Positions 1 to 9,373 of a DNA stretch of 64,000 bases are shown piece by piece (within the stretch, counting starts at the first letter, position 1; each line of letters starts with the position of its first letter). Source of the DNA: CAUZIZ01 sp965219005 (GTDB taxonomy: Bacteria > Acidobacteriota > UBA6911 > RPQK01 > JAJDTT01); the NCBI GenBank assembly GCA_965219005.1, contig CBDCMS010000003.1:496001-560000 (forward strand), written 5' to 3'. The notes under the pieces are model-generated. The model did no database searches. It saw nothing but the letters and a program-made list of their open reading frames with translations, and was not told the origin of the DNA. The position numbers and the translations under genes are program-made.

Positions 1-684
1 ATCAGTACGGCGCAGTGGAAGGATCTGGTCACCACTGCCCACTCCTTGGGCATCCCCACCACATCCACCATGATGTACGGTCACCTGGAGACACCAGAGC
101 ACTGCGCCAGACATCTTCTTTTGCTTCGCGATTTGCAACGCCAGAGCGGTGGCTTCACCGAGTTCGTGCTGCTTGGATTCATTCATTCCCAAGCTCCGAT
201 GTATCTCCAGAGTAGGACGCCGGAGCTGCGGCCTGGGCCCAGCGGAATCGCAACCCTGCGGATCCATGCGATTGCCCGGCTTGTTCTGAATAGGGACATT
301 CCCAATCTCCAAGTTTCCTGGGTGAAAGAAGGACTAAAGCTCGCCCAGGCGTGCCTTGCAGCCGGGGCCAACGATCTGGGTGGTACGCTTATCAACGAAA
401 GTATCTCAACTGCGGCGGGCGCCGAACACGGCCAGTTGCTTCGCCCTGCGGAGATCCGTCGCTGCATCCAGGATGCCGGGCGCACTGCCGCCGAACGCTC
501 GACCCTTTACAAGACTCTACGCCATTTCGACTCCAGCGAAAACCCGGAGCCGGGCCCGCTGGACCTGCTTTCCCAGGAAGACCATGCTGGCCTTGGATCC
601 TACTCAGACCTGATTCGAAATCAGGAGTTCTCGTACCCTGGGCGTCTCCGTCCAACCACAACTGCCAAGACCCCGACTTTCTGA
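1..684 (+). CDS. cofH: FO synthase subunit 2, C-terminal part (CofH)
   Basis: The frame is open from the first base and reads into TTSTMMYGHLE, the conserved TATMMYGH-type block in the C-terminal half of CofH, the radical-SAM enzyme that joins 5-amino-6-ribitylaminouracil with tyrosine on the way to the deazaflavin FO. The remainder (APMYLQSRTPELRPGPSG, then ANDLGGTLINESISTAAGAEHG) matches the end of the family, where the NDxGGT segment is typical. The N-terminal [4Fe-4S] CxxxCxxC region lies outside the window, so the gene is cut only by the window edge. It runs towards cofE, which is on the opposite strand and continues the same pathway, so the two are convergent. Some in-frame ATGs at the left edge are internal methionines, not starts. 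Confidence 0.85.
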   Translation: MSTAQWKDLVTTAHSLGIPTTSTMMYGHLETPEHCARHLLLLRDLQRQSGGFTEFVLLGFIHSQAPMYLQSRTPELRPGPSGIATLRIHAIARLVLNRDIPNLQVSWVKEGLKLAQACLAAGANDLGGTLINESISTAAGAEHGQLLRPAEIRRCIQDAGRTAAERSTLYKTLRHFDSSENPEPGPLDLLSQEDHAGLGSYSDLIRNQEFSYPGRLRPTTTAKTPTF

Positions 685-795
685 TTTTTGACCTAAACAC
701 CTCCCCAAGATCCATTTACAATGAGGATTGCAACCTATTGCGTTGCTATTTTGGCCCTCCTTGCGGCTTTCTAGACCTGGATTGGCAACTCAGAT

Positions 796-1551
796 CTAGC
801 GAAACAGATCCCGATCTGCCGCACGTAACAGCGCCCGGGCAGTTCCCTCCTCAGAAGGAAGATTGATCCCACGGATCTGAACAACCGGGATCCGGTTGGT
901 CTTTCCCATCACGAGGCCCGCTGCTGCTGCCAGCTCATCTGCCAGAGCCATCAGGGTTACCTGTATTTGTCTACCGAAAGAGTCTTTCTCTCCACGGTAA
1001 CCCACACAGGCGCGCACCCCAGATAACCCCAGAGCGACATTCACCAATCCCTCCCGCCAGGGACGGCCGAAGGTGTCCGTCACAATGAGCCCTAGGGGAG
1101 ATCCGAAGGCTTTCTCCAGATCCAGTCGGATCTCCTCGGCAGAGAGATCGGGGTCCCGTGGCAGCAGCGTGACACTTCCCTCGGGCGTATTCGACGCGTC
1201 AACGCCGGCGTTAGCACAGACGAATCCATGGTGGGTTTCAGCGATCAAGATCCCCCGTTCCATCCTTACGATGCGAAGGCTTTGGCGCAACACGACTTCG
1301 ACCACCCGCGGATCCTTCTCCCAGGTTCGCGCCCAGGAATTGGCGCGTTCGGAAGGGACCACGGTAGCCAAGCGGACCGTGTCGCCTTCGGCCTTCGATA
1401 CGATCTTCTGGGCTACGACGAAAATGTCGTTCGCCTTTACCTCGGACGCTCCCCCCTTTAAGGTCCGCGCGATAAGCGTGCCCAGTCGCGTGCCCGCCTC
1501 TACTTCGGGTACTCCTGCGATGCCTTTGATGGCTATCTCGGGGTTGTCCAC
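796..1551 (-). CDS. cofE: Coenzyme F420-0:L-glutamate ligase (CofE)
   Basis: CofE adds gamma-linked glutamate to F420-0 using GTP. The 251-residue protein has the family's start (GVPEVEAGTRLGTLI), the metal/GTP region VVAQKIVSKAEGD, and LIVTDTFGRPWREGL followed by NVALGLSGV. Length matches the single-domain archaeal-type enzyme; the C-terminal nitroreductase-like domain that actinobacterial FbiB uses to reduce dehydro-F420 is absent. It starts at a GTG seven bases after the cofC stop and is the last gene of the minus-strand order npdG-like, cofD, cofC, cofE, so it is almost surely co-transcribed. I see no terminator between it and the convergent cofH end. Confidence 0.9.
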   Translation of the reverse strand: MDNPEIAIKGIAGVPEVEAGTRLGTLIARTLKGGASEVKANDIFVVAQKIVSKAEGDTVRLATVVPSERANSWARTWEKDPRVVEVVLRQSLRIVRMERGILIAETHHGFVCANAGVDASNTPEGSVTLLPRDPDLSAEEIRLDLEKAFGSPLGLIVTDTFGRPWREGLVNVALGLSGVRACVGYRGEKDSFGRQIQVTLMALADELAAAAGLVMGKTNRIPVVQIRGINLPSEEGTARALLRAADRDLFR

Positions 1552-1558
1552 TGATCAG

Positions 1559-2212
1559 CTAGTGCGCCTTCCGCGCCAGGATCCGGTTTTCGGCGAGATA
1601 ACGGCCAGTCGCTGTGTTAGCGCCGAGAGACCGGAAATCATTTAGGTCCACTACCTCATCCAGGTCTAGTGCAACGCGAACGTTCTCGACGATTGTCAAA
1701 GAAACCCCAGCCCGGGCCGCTTCCCTGCGGTGGTGGGCCAGGCTCCCAGGCCCAAACCGGGAGGGGAACGCGTCCGGAGGACACCGCAGCAGGGCGTTTG
1801 TGCCTTGCCCGTCACGGGAGGGCACCAGCAGGGCATTTGGGGACTCCGCGTCGGCCCCCAGCAGTTGATCCACGTCCTGGGAACGGATCAGTGGCACATC
1901 TAGCGGAATCCGAAGCACGACCCCGACGCCCTCTTCTTTCAAGATCGTGGAGGCATGATCTACGGACTGACTCTCGGAGACCTGGGCTTTCTCTTCAATC
2001 GCCTCCCATCCATGAGCACCGGCGTAGCCAAGGATTTCGGGATCCGAGCTGATCAGGACGATACGATCGGGCACGGTGGCTCCGTTCACTGCCGCTGTAA
2101 CATCCCCCAGCATTGCCCAGATCAGGTCCGTGCGCTGTTGAAGTGACAACGCCGCCGCCAGACGTTGCTTGGCTCCACTGATTCGCTTGGCCGGTATGAG
2201 AACTGCTTTCAA
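1559..2212 (-). CDS. cofC: Phosphoenolpyruvate/2-phospholactate guanylyltransferase (CofC/FbiD)
   Basis: This enzyme activates a phosphorylated three-carbon acid with GTP to form the donor used by CofD. The protein begins KAVLIPAKRISGAKQRL, the nucleotide-binding start typical of CofC (IPVK...KSRL), and contains VVLRIPLDVPLI and LVPSRDGQGTNALL, the conserved DxP and DGxGTNAL blocks. I place the start at a TTG whose last two bases overlap the cofD stop (TTGA), because the family begins exactly there; an upstream ATG at 2320 would add 36 residues lying wholly inside cofD. The preferred substrate (phosphoenolpyruvate as in FbiD, 2-phospholactate or 3-phosphoglycerate) cannot be told from sequence alone. 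Confidence 0.85.
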   Translation of the reverse strand: MKAVLIPAKRISGAKQRLAAALSLQQRTDLIWAMLGDVTAAVNGATVPDRIVLISSDPEILGYAGAHGWEAIEEKAQVSESQSVDHASTILKEEGVGVVLRIPLDVPLIRSQDVDQLLGADAESPNALLVPSRDGQGTNALLRCPPDAFPSRFGPGSLAHHRREAARAGVSLTIVENVRVALDLDEVVDLNDFRSLGANTATGRYLAENRILARKAH

Positions 2213-3129
2213 AGTAATTCGAGAACCCGCCGAGCCAGCCCCTGTTTGTCCTGGAGAGACCGCATCACTGTATCGGTAACCACCACCTTCATGCCCAAGG
2301 ACTCGATTTCGCTGACGCACTCCTGATCCCGTCTATCCAGCACAAACACATCCACAAGGCCTTCATAAAGCGCGGCTACACCAGCGGCTGAAACCGGGCG
2401 ACCGAGATCCGCCAACATCTGGCCTGCCGGGCCTTTGACCGCCCTACCTCCGACGATCGGGCTAACCGCAACCACCGGGGCTGAGGCGGCAGCCAGGGCG
2501 TCTCTCATACCTGGTACGGCCAGCATCGGTCCAATGCTGATGAAGGGGTTGGAAGGGCACAACACTACCATCTGTGCTTGGAGAATTGCCTCTGCCACCC
2601 CGGGAGGCACTTTGGAAGCTTCGATGTTGGAATACCTGAAGCCAAGAACGCTCGCCTGCGCCCGGTCCCGCACCAGATACTCCTGCAGATGCAGCTCTCC
2701 CGCCGGAGTCTGAACATAGGTCGGGACGTAGTCATCACTCATGGGCAGAACTACCGCCTTCACCCCGAGAGCCCCGCAGGCGCCCTCGGTGATCTTGGTC
2801 AAGCTGATACCTTGCCGCAGTAGATGTGTCCGCCACAGATGCGTGGCCAGATCCCGATCTCCAAGCCTGAACCAGGCTTCGGCACCGTAGACGCCAAGGC
2901 GATCCAGGCAGTGAAAGGAGTCCCCTGCGAACCCCCACCCTGTCTCGGGGTTGGCATTGCCCGAAAGTGTGTAGATTACCGTATCCAGATCTGGGCAGAT
3001 TCTCAGGCCGTGCAGCTCGAGATCGTCTCCGGTGTTTACAATGGTTGTCAAAGGTATCGGCCCGACAGCCTGGCTCAAACCCAGCACCAACTTCGCTCCC
3101 CCAACACCCCCACTGAGTGCGACAATCAC
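2209..3129 (-). CDS. cofD: 2-phospho-L-lactate transferase (CofD/FbiA)
   Basis: CofD transfers the activated three-carbon phosphate moiety to FO, giving F420-0 or its dehydro form. The 306-residue protein begins with the diagnostic ALSGGVGGAKLVLGL, followed by IVNTGDDLELHGLRICPDLDTV and, further on, VVLCPSNPFISIGPML, all family signatures. The start is a GTG four bases downstream of the stop of the F420:NADP oxidoreductase gene, and the stop overlaps the cofC TTG start, so translation is probably coupled along the operon. Length is normal and no key motif is missing. Confidence 0.93.
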   Translation of the reverse strand: MIVALSGGVGGAKLVLGLSQAVGPIPLTTIVNTGDDLELHGLRICPDLDTVIYTLSGNANPETGWGFAGDSFHCLDRLGVYGAEAWFRLGDRDLATHLWRTHLLRQGISLTKITEGACGALGVKAVVLPMSDDYVPTYVQTPAGELHLQEYLVRDRAQASVLGFRYSNIEASKVPPGVAEAILQAQMVVLCPSNPFISIGPMLAVPGMRDALAAASAPVVAVSPIVGGRAVKGPAGQMLADLGRPVSAAGVAALYEGLVDVFVLDRRDQECVSEIESLGMKVVVTDTVMRSLQDKQGLARRVLELL

Positions 3130-3133
3130 GCGT

Positions 3134-3802
3134 TCATAGCCCCATGAGTCGGAAATGAGCAGACTTCACTCCGTGCCGTCGATTGATTCCAATCAGGAGA
3201 GCCGTCATTGCCTCTAGCGTGCGTGCGCAGCTCAGGGGTCCAACATCTACGGGACGGAGCCCCTGGATACGGGTGATCCAGTCGACAACGCGCGTCTTGT
3301 TTTCGGCCGAGTCACCACAGACAAAGGCATCTCCTTCCAAAGGATTCGCCAGGTCGGCCAAACTGGAGGCCGGTATCGTCTTGAATGCCCCCACCAGCCT
3401 CTGTGGCTGCGGCAGCATCGCCGCCAGGGATTCGCTCGCCGACATGTTGTCAGGACGGCCTACACTCACTCTGCCCGCCTTGACCTCCAACGGCACGGTC
3501 ACATCCACCCAGATCACGTCCGCCGGAGCTGAAGAGAGCGTCTCGGCGATCGTGTCCCGGGCCGCGCTAAAAGGAACGGCGATAACCAGGGCATCCGACT
3601 GGCTGGACACTTCTCGGTTACCCGCGCCAGTGATCTCTGGGGCTGGGTGGAGAGTCTTGAGACGTTCCTGAAGACAGGCGGCCTCCGCCCGCGCGCGTTC
3701 GGGGGCACGCGAACCCAAGGCCACATAATACCCCGCGATCGCCAAGCGCAGCGCCAATCCACTGCCTTGAGCTCCGGTTCCCCCAAGAATCCCGATCCTC
3801 AC
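3134..3802 (-). CDS. npdG: F420H2:NADP+ oxidoreductase (NpdG type)
   Basis: This enzyme exchanges hydride between F420H2 and NADP+. The N-terminus RIGILGGTGAQGSGLALRL is a Rossmann dinucleotide fold with the GGTGxQG pattern of the family, followed by VALGSRAPERA, where the SR dipeptide suits an NADP phosphate contact. VIAVPFSAARDT and LVGAFKTIPASSLADL are the conserved middle motifs. I choose the GTG at 3802 (222 residues) because the family begins at this beta strand and an AGGATGGAG stretch lies upstream; an ATG at 3874 would add 24 residues of low-complexity arginine-rich sequence. It is the first gene of the operon leading into cofD, linking F420 synthesis to F420 use. Confidence 0.85.
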   Translation of the reverse strand: MRIGILGGTGAQGSGLALRLAIAGYYVALGSRAPERARAEAACLQERLKTLHPAPEITGAGNREVSSQSDALVIAVPFSAARDTIAETLSSAPADVIWVDVTVPLEVKAGRVSVGRPDNMSASESLAAMLPQPQRLVGAFKTIPASSLADLANPLEGDAFVCGDSAENKTRVVDWITRIQGLRPVDVGPLSCARTLEAMTALLIGINRRHGVKSAHFRLMGL

Positions 3803-3996
3803 CTGTTTCGTGCTCCATCCTCTTGTACGCCGACTGGTAGCGGGCGCGGACACCTGCCATGTTTCGCGTGACATTACGTGTCTAGGCTTTCCGGCATCTC
3901 GATTACAACAGAAGGGCTCGGCCTGTACAAGTTGGAAGGGCGCGGCACTTTTTTCTGGCCGGAGAGCCCTGCACCTGGCTATACTGCATAGTCCGC

Positions 3997-4923
3997 ATGA
4001 GAATCATCGCCAATCCCCGGGCGGGAAGGGGGAGAGGTGCAAAAGAGCTAAGACAACTCGAAGACCTCCTGAGGAGAGAAAACGTCCCCTATTCCCTGGC
4101 CGAAACGCAATATCCCGGCCACGCCACTGAGCTCGCCAGAGAATTCGCCGCCACCGAAGGGCATCCACTGGTCGTGATGGGGGGTGACGGAACCATCTCA
4201 GAGGTGCTTAACGGAATCCTTCCTTCTCCGGTCGCGCTGGGGCTCATCTCGATTGGCACTGGCAACGATACGGCTCGCAGCTTAGGGCTGCCCTATAACA
4301 ATACTGCGGCAGCGCTCGAAGTAATCTTAACGGGAACCCCGCGCTCAATTGACGTCGGTTGGACAGAAGATCGCTGCTTCATTTCGACCCTGGGCCTCGG
4401 CTTTCCGGCAGCCGTTGCCGCCGCAGCCAATCAATTGACCTGGTTGAGGGGAGGTGCTGCTTTCTTCGGCTCTTTCTGCAAGGCACTCGCTCGGCTGGAG
4501 GCGATCCCCTTGATTCTGACTATCGACGGTCGCTCCCAGGAGTTGCGCTGCACTTCCATCCTGATTCTGAACACCCCTTATTGTGGCGGCGGAATGCTTC
4601 TGGCGCCCGAGGCCAAGGTGGACGATGGATTCTTCGACGTCGTCATCATTTCTGACATCGGAAAATTGGACCTCCTGCTCCACTTCCCTCTGGCCTATCG
4701 GGGTCGGCACCTGAAACACCGACATTTCTCAGTCTGCAAATGCCGACAAATTGGAGTACAGTCCTCATTCCCAGTTCGCAAGATGATCGACGGGGACATC
4801 TGCGGCGAAGCACCCGTGAACGCGAGAGTTCTGCCCCGGGCGACCAGGGTGATCACCCCGGTCGGGCAGGACATCGGTGCTCGTCATACTGTCGAATCAT
4901 CTGAGGGCCAACAAGTCAGATGA
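3997..4923 (+). CDS. Diacylglycerol/sphingosine kinase-like lipid kinase
   Basis: A 308-residue member of the DAGK catalytic family, which phosphorylates lipid alcohols with ATP. RIIANPRAGRGRGAKEL at the N-terminus and VVMGGDGTISEVLNGIL about 60 residues in are the hallmark GGDGT nucleotide site; LGLISIGTGNDTARSLGLP is the second glycine motif, and VDDGFFDVVIISD is the conserved C-terminal block. The stop overlaps the start of the following multidomain gene (ATGA at 4920-4923), implying coupled translation. Since that neighbour makes fatty alcohol and acylates a glycerol backbone, a role in phosphorylating an alkyl- or diacylglycerol intermediate is a reasonable inference, but the substrate is not shown by the sequence. 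Confidence 0.85.
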   Translation: MRIIANPRAGRGRGAKELRQLEDLLRRENVPYSLAETQYPGHATELAREFAATEGHPLVVMGGDGTISEVLNGILPSPVALGLISIGTGNDTARSLGLPYNNTAAALEVILTGTPRSIDVGWTEDRCFISTLGLGFPAAVAAAANQLTWLRGGAAFFGSFCKALARLEAIPLILTIDGRSQELRCTSILILNTPYCGGGMLLAPEAKVDDGFFDVVIISDIGKLDLLLHFPLAYRGRHLKHRHFSVCKCRQIGVQSSFPVRKMIDGDICGEAPVNARVLPRATRVITPVGQDIGARHTVESSEGQQVR

Positions 4924-7900
4924 AAACAGTCTCAGAATTCATCCGCGACAAGACGCTATTTGTGACGGGTGCAACCGGTTTTCTGGGCCAGTCAGTGGTC
5001 GAGAAAGTTCTCTGGTCGGTGCCCGAGGTAAAGCGCATCTACGTCTTGATCCGGCCCCAACCCCAGTTTGGTGGCAGGGTTCGCCAGCCTCAGGAAAGAC
5101 TCGAAAAGGAGCTTTTTCAGTCCAGCTGTTTCGATCGGCTTCGAGGCGCTCATGGAGACGGCCTCGTTGAGTTTCTCGCGGAAAAGCTTGTTGCTGTTCC
5201 GGGTGACATTTCCAGCGAGGGCCTGGGCCTGGAACCGGAGTCCCGTTCGAGACTCCAGGAAGAGATCGATGTGCTGATCAACAGCGCCGCCGTCGTCTCC
5301 TTCGATGCCCCCCTAGATGAGGCCTTGGAGCTTAACGTCCTGGGTGCTGGGAGAATCGCTCGATTCGCACGGTCATGCTCCAAATGCGTCCTGATTCACG
5401 TCTCCACTGCCTACGTCTGTGGCGCCGCTACGGGCTCGATCCCCGAATCCCTGTACCACACTGCCCACGAAGACGAGGACGAGCTTTTTCCAACCCGAAA
5501 GTTCAGCGATCCCGATCGAGATATCGAGCGCATGCGCGAGATCATCGCGAAGGTGCAGGAGCAGTCCCGGGAGCCCCAGTTGGATCGCAGCTTCAAAGAA
5601 GCCCTGATCAAGCGCTTCCGGAATTCTCCACGGGGCAAGAACGCCCGGCGCCGAGAGAAAATAGAAAATTTGCGAAGCAGATGGATAAGGGACAAGCTCA
5701 CCAAAGAAGGGATGAGCTGGGCGCGAGGGCGTGGCTGGAACGACACCTACACCTACAGTAAGGCCTTGGGCGAGCAACAGGTCGCGCGCTTCCGGGGAGA
5801 CCTTCCCACCGTGATCATCCGCCCGTCGGTGATCGAAAGTAGCTGCTCAGAACCCTCTCCGGGGTGGCTAGATGGGCTGCGTATGGCCGATCCTCTTATC
5901 GCCGCCATCGGCAAAGGGCGTCTGCGTTCGCTGCCCCTCAACCGGGATGTCGTGATCGATCTCGTTCCGGTGGATATGGTGGTGAATGCGCTTCTTTCAT
6001 CCATACCCCGTATCGCAGAGGAGAGTGGCCTGGAGATCTATCAGGTAGCAACCGGTTCCCGCAACCCGATTACGCTGGGAACCCTTTACGAGCTGATCTA
6101 TCGCTACTTCGACACGAATCCCATGCTGGATAAAGCCGGGACACCTATCCCGGTCAGGCGTATACGTTTTCCCAATCCTTCGACGTTCCGGCTCCAGCAC
6201 CGGCTCAAAAGCGTACCGCTCGACACTGCCGAGCGCACCTTGGAGAAAATCACGGCCCTTGACGTGTTCGACGCCACCCATAAGTTCAAACGCCGCATCG
6301 CGGCAACCAAAGCTGCTCATGAAAAGCTCTACTACTACGGCGAAATCTACGAGCCCTATCTCAATCTGAACTGTTCATTCAGTGTTGACAACACGCTTCG
6401 CCTGATGAACTCCTTTCCACAGAAAGAACAGGACCGTTTCTACTTTGACGTTACCCGACTCAACTGGCGGCATTACATTCAAAATGTCCACATTCCCGGA
6501 GTGAAGAAATACATCCTCAAGGTGGAAGGCGCTGGCACCCTGGAGCTCGAACACGAGCTTCCCGCAGAGGCTGCTTCGATTTCCAGTATCTACGAGCTGT
6601 TGAAGCGAACCGCCGCTAGAATCCCCGGCAAAGTGGCACTACAGATTCGTCGGGGCGACCAATGGGAACGCCACACCTACGCAGAAGTTCTCGAAGCCAC
6701 CAACCAAGTCGGCCGCAGCCTTTACGGATTGGGTTTCCGCAAGGGCGACCGGATCGTTCTCTACTCTGAGAATCAGCCCGAATGGGGAATTGCCTATCTG
6801 GGGGCGGTATCTATTGGCCTGGTTGTGGTCCCCGTGGACTCTCAAACCTGGTATCGGGAGGTATGGTCCGTTACTCATTTCACTGAGGCTCGAGGGATAC
6901 TTGCCTCCGAAAAGTGCTTTGCGCGATTCTCTCCCGAAAGCCTCCAGCGAAACGAGGAGGACGAGGATCCAGCCCTGCTGCTCGCTGTAAACAACGCCTG
7001 CGCTCCTTTCGGAATTGACGCTTATCCACGAAGCACCGGCGTGGACCAAACGGACACCGCGCCTGTGCCTGACTCACTGCCCGCACCCGGTCCCGACGAC
7101 CTCGCCTCCATCATTTTCACCACCGGTACCGCCGTTGACCCCAAAGGGGCGATGCACACCCATCGCAACTTTCTAAGCAATCTTCTAGGGGTGAGCCGCT
7201 ACCTGCCGGTTTACGAGTCGGATCAGCTTCTTTCGGTGCTTCCGCTTTATCACGCCCTGGAGTTTAGCTGTGGGTTCCTGATGCCTATTTACGGAGGGTC
7301 CACAATCACCTACCTCCGCTCCCTCAAGCCGAGGATCATTCTGGAAACGATGCGGGAAACCGGAACCACCTGCATGTTGGGAGTGCCGACCCTCTACTCG
7401 CTGATTCGTGACGACATTGACCGGCGGATTCTCGGGAGTTCGAAGTCGACCCTGAAGTCGAACTTGTTGGCTACCTCCAAACAGCTAAGCAAGTCGATCG
7501 AACGAACCTTCGGTAGGAACATCGGGAAACAGATCTTCGCGCGGGTTCATCAGGAGTTCGGGGGGCAGATCCGAATATTCGTCACCGGTGGCTCCTCGCT
7601 GGGAGAAGAGCTCTACGAGGACTTCAAAGCGTTAGGCATGCCCTTGTCCGAGGGCTACGGTCTCACCGAGACGGCACCCGTTCTAACGGTGAACCCCCTG
7701 AATCGCAGCCGTAAGGGATCTGCCGGCAAACCGCTGCCTGGCATCGAGTTGCGGATCTTCCAACCGGATGAAGAGGGCATCGGTGAAATCATCGTGAGGA
7801 CGCCCAGCCTCATGAAAGGGTACTACAAGAATCCGAAGGCCACGGATGCAGCCATTCAATCCGGTTGGTTTCATACCGGTGATCTCGGATGGGTGGACGA

Positions 7901-9296
7901 GGATGGATACCTCTACATTACCGGGCGCAAGAAGGATGTCATCGTGACAGGCGCAGGCAAGAACGTCTATCCATCCGATCTCGAGGCGCTTTACAAAGAG
8001 GTCTCCGGAATTGCCGAGATTTGCGTACTGGGGCTGAGGAACGGCCTCACTGAAGACGTCCATGCCGTGATTGTGCCCGACCCTGCGGCCACGGGACAAT
8101 CTGATCCCGCCGAGGGGATCACGGCAATCCAGAAGGACATCCGCTCGCTGGCCAAGGAGCTGCCGGGTTACCAACGATTTCAGCATGTCCACTTTCAAGC
8201 GGCACCTCTGCCTCGCCAGGATTCGGGGGCCGTATCGCGGGCCGCGGTCCGGCGTGAGCTGCTGCAACATCTTGGGGTCCAGAGTCTCGAAGGGCATAGG
8301 CCAACGGCCGATGCCGAGGACAGAAGCCAAGAAGAGCTTGATCTGATCGCTGAGCTGAGCCGCCTCAGCGGTCTTCCCTCTACGGAGATCAAGGAACGCA
8401 GCCATTTGTACCTGGACCTGGGGTTGGATTCACTGATGGCAATCGAGTTGTTACTCTTTATCGAGCATCGGTTCGCCCTGACCATTCCGGACGACAAGGC
8501 AACATCTCTCCAGCTCGTCGGGCATCTCTTCGAGTTGATAAGGGTTGGCCATTCTGCTTCGGGCCCAGCGAGGGAGGGTACCTCGTCACGCCAGCCGCGC
8601 TCATTGCTTCCCTACTCGGAGCGCGCCTTTATCGACCGCGTCTGCTTGAGGGTTTCTTTCGCAACCCTCAAGGCATTTTATCGACTCTACTTCCGCTTGA
8701 AGCCAGAATGCGTGGACTCTTTACCCGAGGGCAGCTTCATCATCGCTGCCAATCATGCGAGCCACCTCGACACCGGCGCAGTTATCTCGGCCTTGACTCA
8801 AGTCGTGGGAAGCACTCAGGCCCAGAAGCTCCGGGTGCTGGGGGCACGAGACTACTTTTTCGACTCGCCTCTAAAAAGCTGGATCTTCAGCACGCTCCTC
8901 AACGTGGTTCCAATCGAACGTGAGGAAACTTCTCTCGCAGGACTTCGGACAGCGCGAACTCTACTGGAAAGAGGGGAGCCGGTACTGATCTTTCCCGAAG
9001 GGACTCGTTCCAGGACGGGCGAGCTGCAGGACTTCAAGGCGGGACTGGGTTTGATGGCCTGGGAACTGAAGGTCCCGATCGTGCCTACCTACATATCGGG
9101 AGCCTACTGCGCCCTTCCTGCCGGCCGATTCCTGCCTCGGCCCCATCGCCTAAGGGTCACCTTTGGCTCGCCAATCGGCATGGCAGACTACTCCGCCGAA
9201 GATCCCGGGGGTCCACAGCTGGATCTGTACCACCAGATCACCGAAGAAGCTCGCAGCAGGATCCAGGAGATGGCAAACGCGGCCGGGTCTATCTGA
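4920..9296 (+). CDS. elbD: ElbD-like fusion: fatty acyl reductase, AMP-ligase, carrier protein, PlsC acyltransferase
   Basis: A 1458-residue protein with four modules in order. Residues 1-470 are a fatty acyl-CoA/thioester reductase: FVTGATGFLGQSVVEKVL (NADPH Rossmann) and catalytic YTYSK near 279. Residues 550-1100 are an acyl-activating AMP-binding enzyme: IIFTTGTAVDPKGAMHTH near 731, GYGLTETAP near 913 and ITGRKKDVIVTGAGKNVYP near 1001. Residues 1120-1200 are an acyl carrier domain with LGLDSLMAIE (phosphopantetheine serine). Residues 1240-1458 are a PlsC-type acyltransferase with NHASHLD and FPEGTRSRTG. This order is that of myxobacterial ElbD, which makes alkyl ether lipids, and ElbD homologues are known in Acidobacteria. 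The protein likely activates, reduces and transfers fatty chains at the membrane. Coupled to the lipid kinase upstream. Not checked against ElbD by alignment. Confidence 0.75.
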   Translation: MKTVSEFIRDKTLFVTGATGFLGQSVVEKVLWSVPEVKRIYVLIRPQPQFGGRVRQPQERLEKELFQSSCFDRLRGAHGDGLVEFLAEKLVAVPGDISSEGLGLEPESRSRLQEEIDVLINSAAVVSFDAPLDEALELNVLGAGRIARFARSCSKCVLIHVSTAYVCGAATGSIPESLYHTAHEDEDELFPTRKFSDPDRDIERMREIIAKVQEQSREPQLDRSFKEALIKRFRNSPRGKNARRREKIENLRSRWIRDKLTKEGMSWARGRGWNDTYTYSKALGEQQVARFRGDLPTVIIRPSVIESSCSEPSPGWLDGLRMADPLIAAIGKGRLRSLPLNRDVVIDLVPVDMVVNALLSSIPRIAEESGLEIYQVATGSRNPITLGTLYELIYRYFDTNPMLDKAGTPIPVRRIRFPNPSTFRLQHRLKSVPLDTAERTLEKITALDVFDATHKFKRRIAATKAAHEKLYYYGEIYEPYLNLNCSFSVDNTLRLMNSFPQKEQDRFYFDVTRLNWRHYIQNVHIPGVKKYILKVEGAGTLELEHELPAEAASISSIYELLKRTAARIPGKVALQIRRGDQWERHTYAEVLEATNQVGRSLYGLGFRKGDRIVLYSENQPEWGIAYLGAVSIGLVVVPVDSQTWYREVWSVTHFTEARGILASEKCFARFSPESLQRNEEDEDPALLLAVNNACAPFGIDAYPRSTGVDQTDTAPVPDSLPAPGPDDLASIIFTTGTAVDPKGAMHTHRNFLSNLLGVSRYLPVYESDQLLSVLPLYHALEFSCGFLMPIYGGSTITYLRSLKPRIILETMRETGTTCMLGVPTLYSLIRDDIDRRILGSSKSTLKSNLLATSKQLSKSIERTFGRNIGKQIFARVHQEFGGQIRIFVTGGSSLGEELYEDFKALGMPLSEGYGLTETAPVLTVNPLNRSRKGSAGKPLPGIELRIFQPDEEGIGEIIVRTPSLMKGYYKNPKATDAAIQSGWFHTGDLGWVDEDGYLYITGRKKDVIVTGAGKNVYPSDLEALYKEVSGIAEICVLGLRNGLTEDVHAVIVPDPAATGQSDPAEGITAIQKDIRSLAKELPGYQRFQHVHFQAAPLPRQDSGAVSRAAVRRELLQHLGVQSLEGHRPTADAEDRSQEELDLIAELSRLSGLPSTEIKERSHLYLDLGLDSLMAIELLLFIEHRFALTIPDDKATSLQLVGHLFELIRVGHSASGPAREGTSSRQPRSLLPYSERAFIDRVCLRVSFATLKAFYRLYFRLKPECVDSLPEGSFIIAANHASHLDTGAVISALTQVVGSTQAQKLRVLGARDYFFDSPLKSWIFSTLLNVVPIEREETSLAGLRTARTLLERGEPVLIFPEGTRSRTGELQDFKAGLGLMAWELKVPIVPTYISGAYCALPAGRFLPRPHRLRVTFGSPIGMADYSAEDPGGPQLDLYHQITEEARSRIQEMANAAGSI

Positions 9297-9373
9297 TCCC
9301 CTGAATGCGGTAGGTGCAGACCGCCGGATTGACCGCCACCCCGACTTTCTTCTAGAATTAGCGGCCTGTCCTG

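Noticed and set aside
3803..3874. Longer N-terminus for the F420:NADP oxidoreductase
   Set aside because: The extra 24 residues are basic and unlike the family, while the Rossmann strand begins right at the GTG at 3802.
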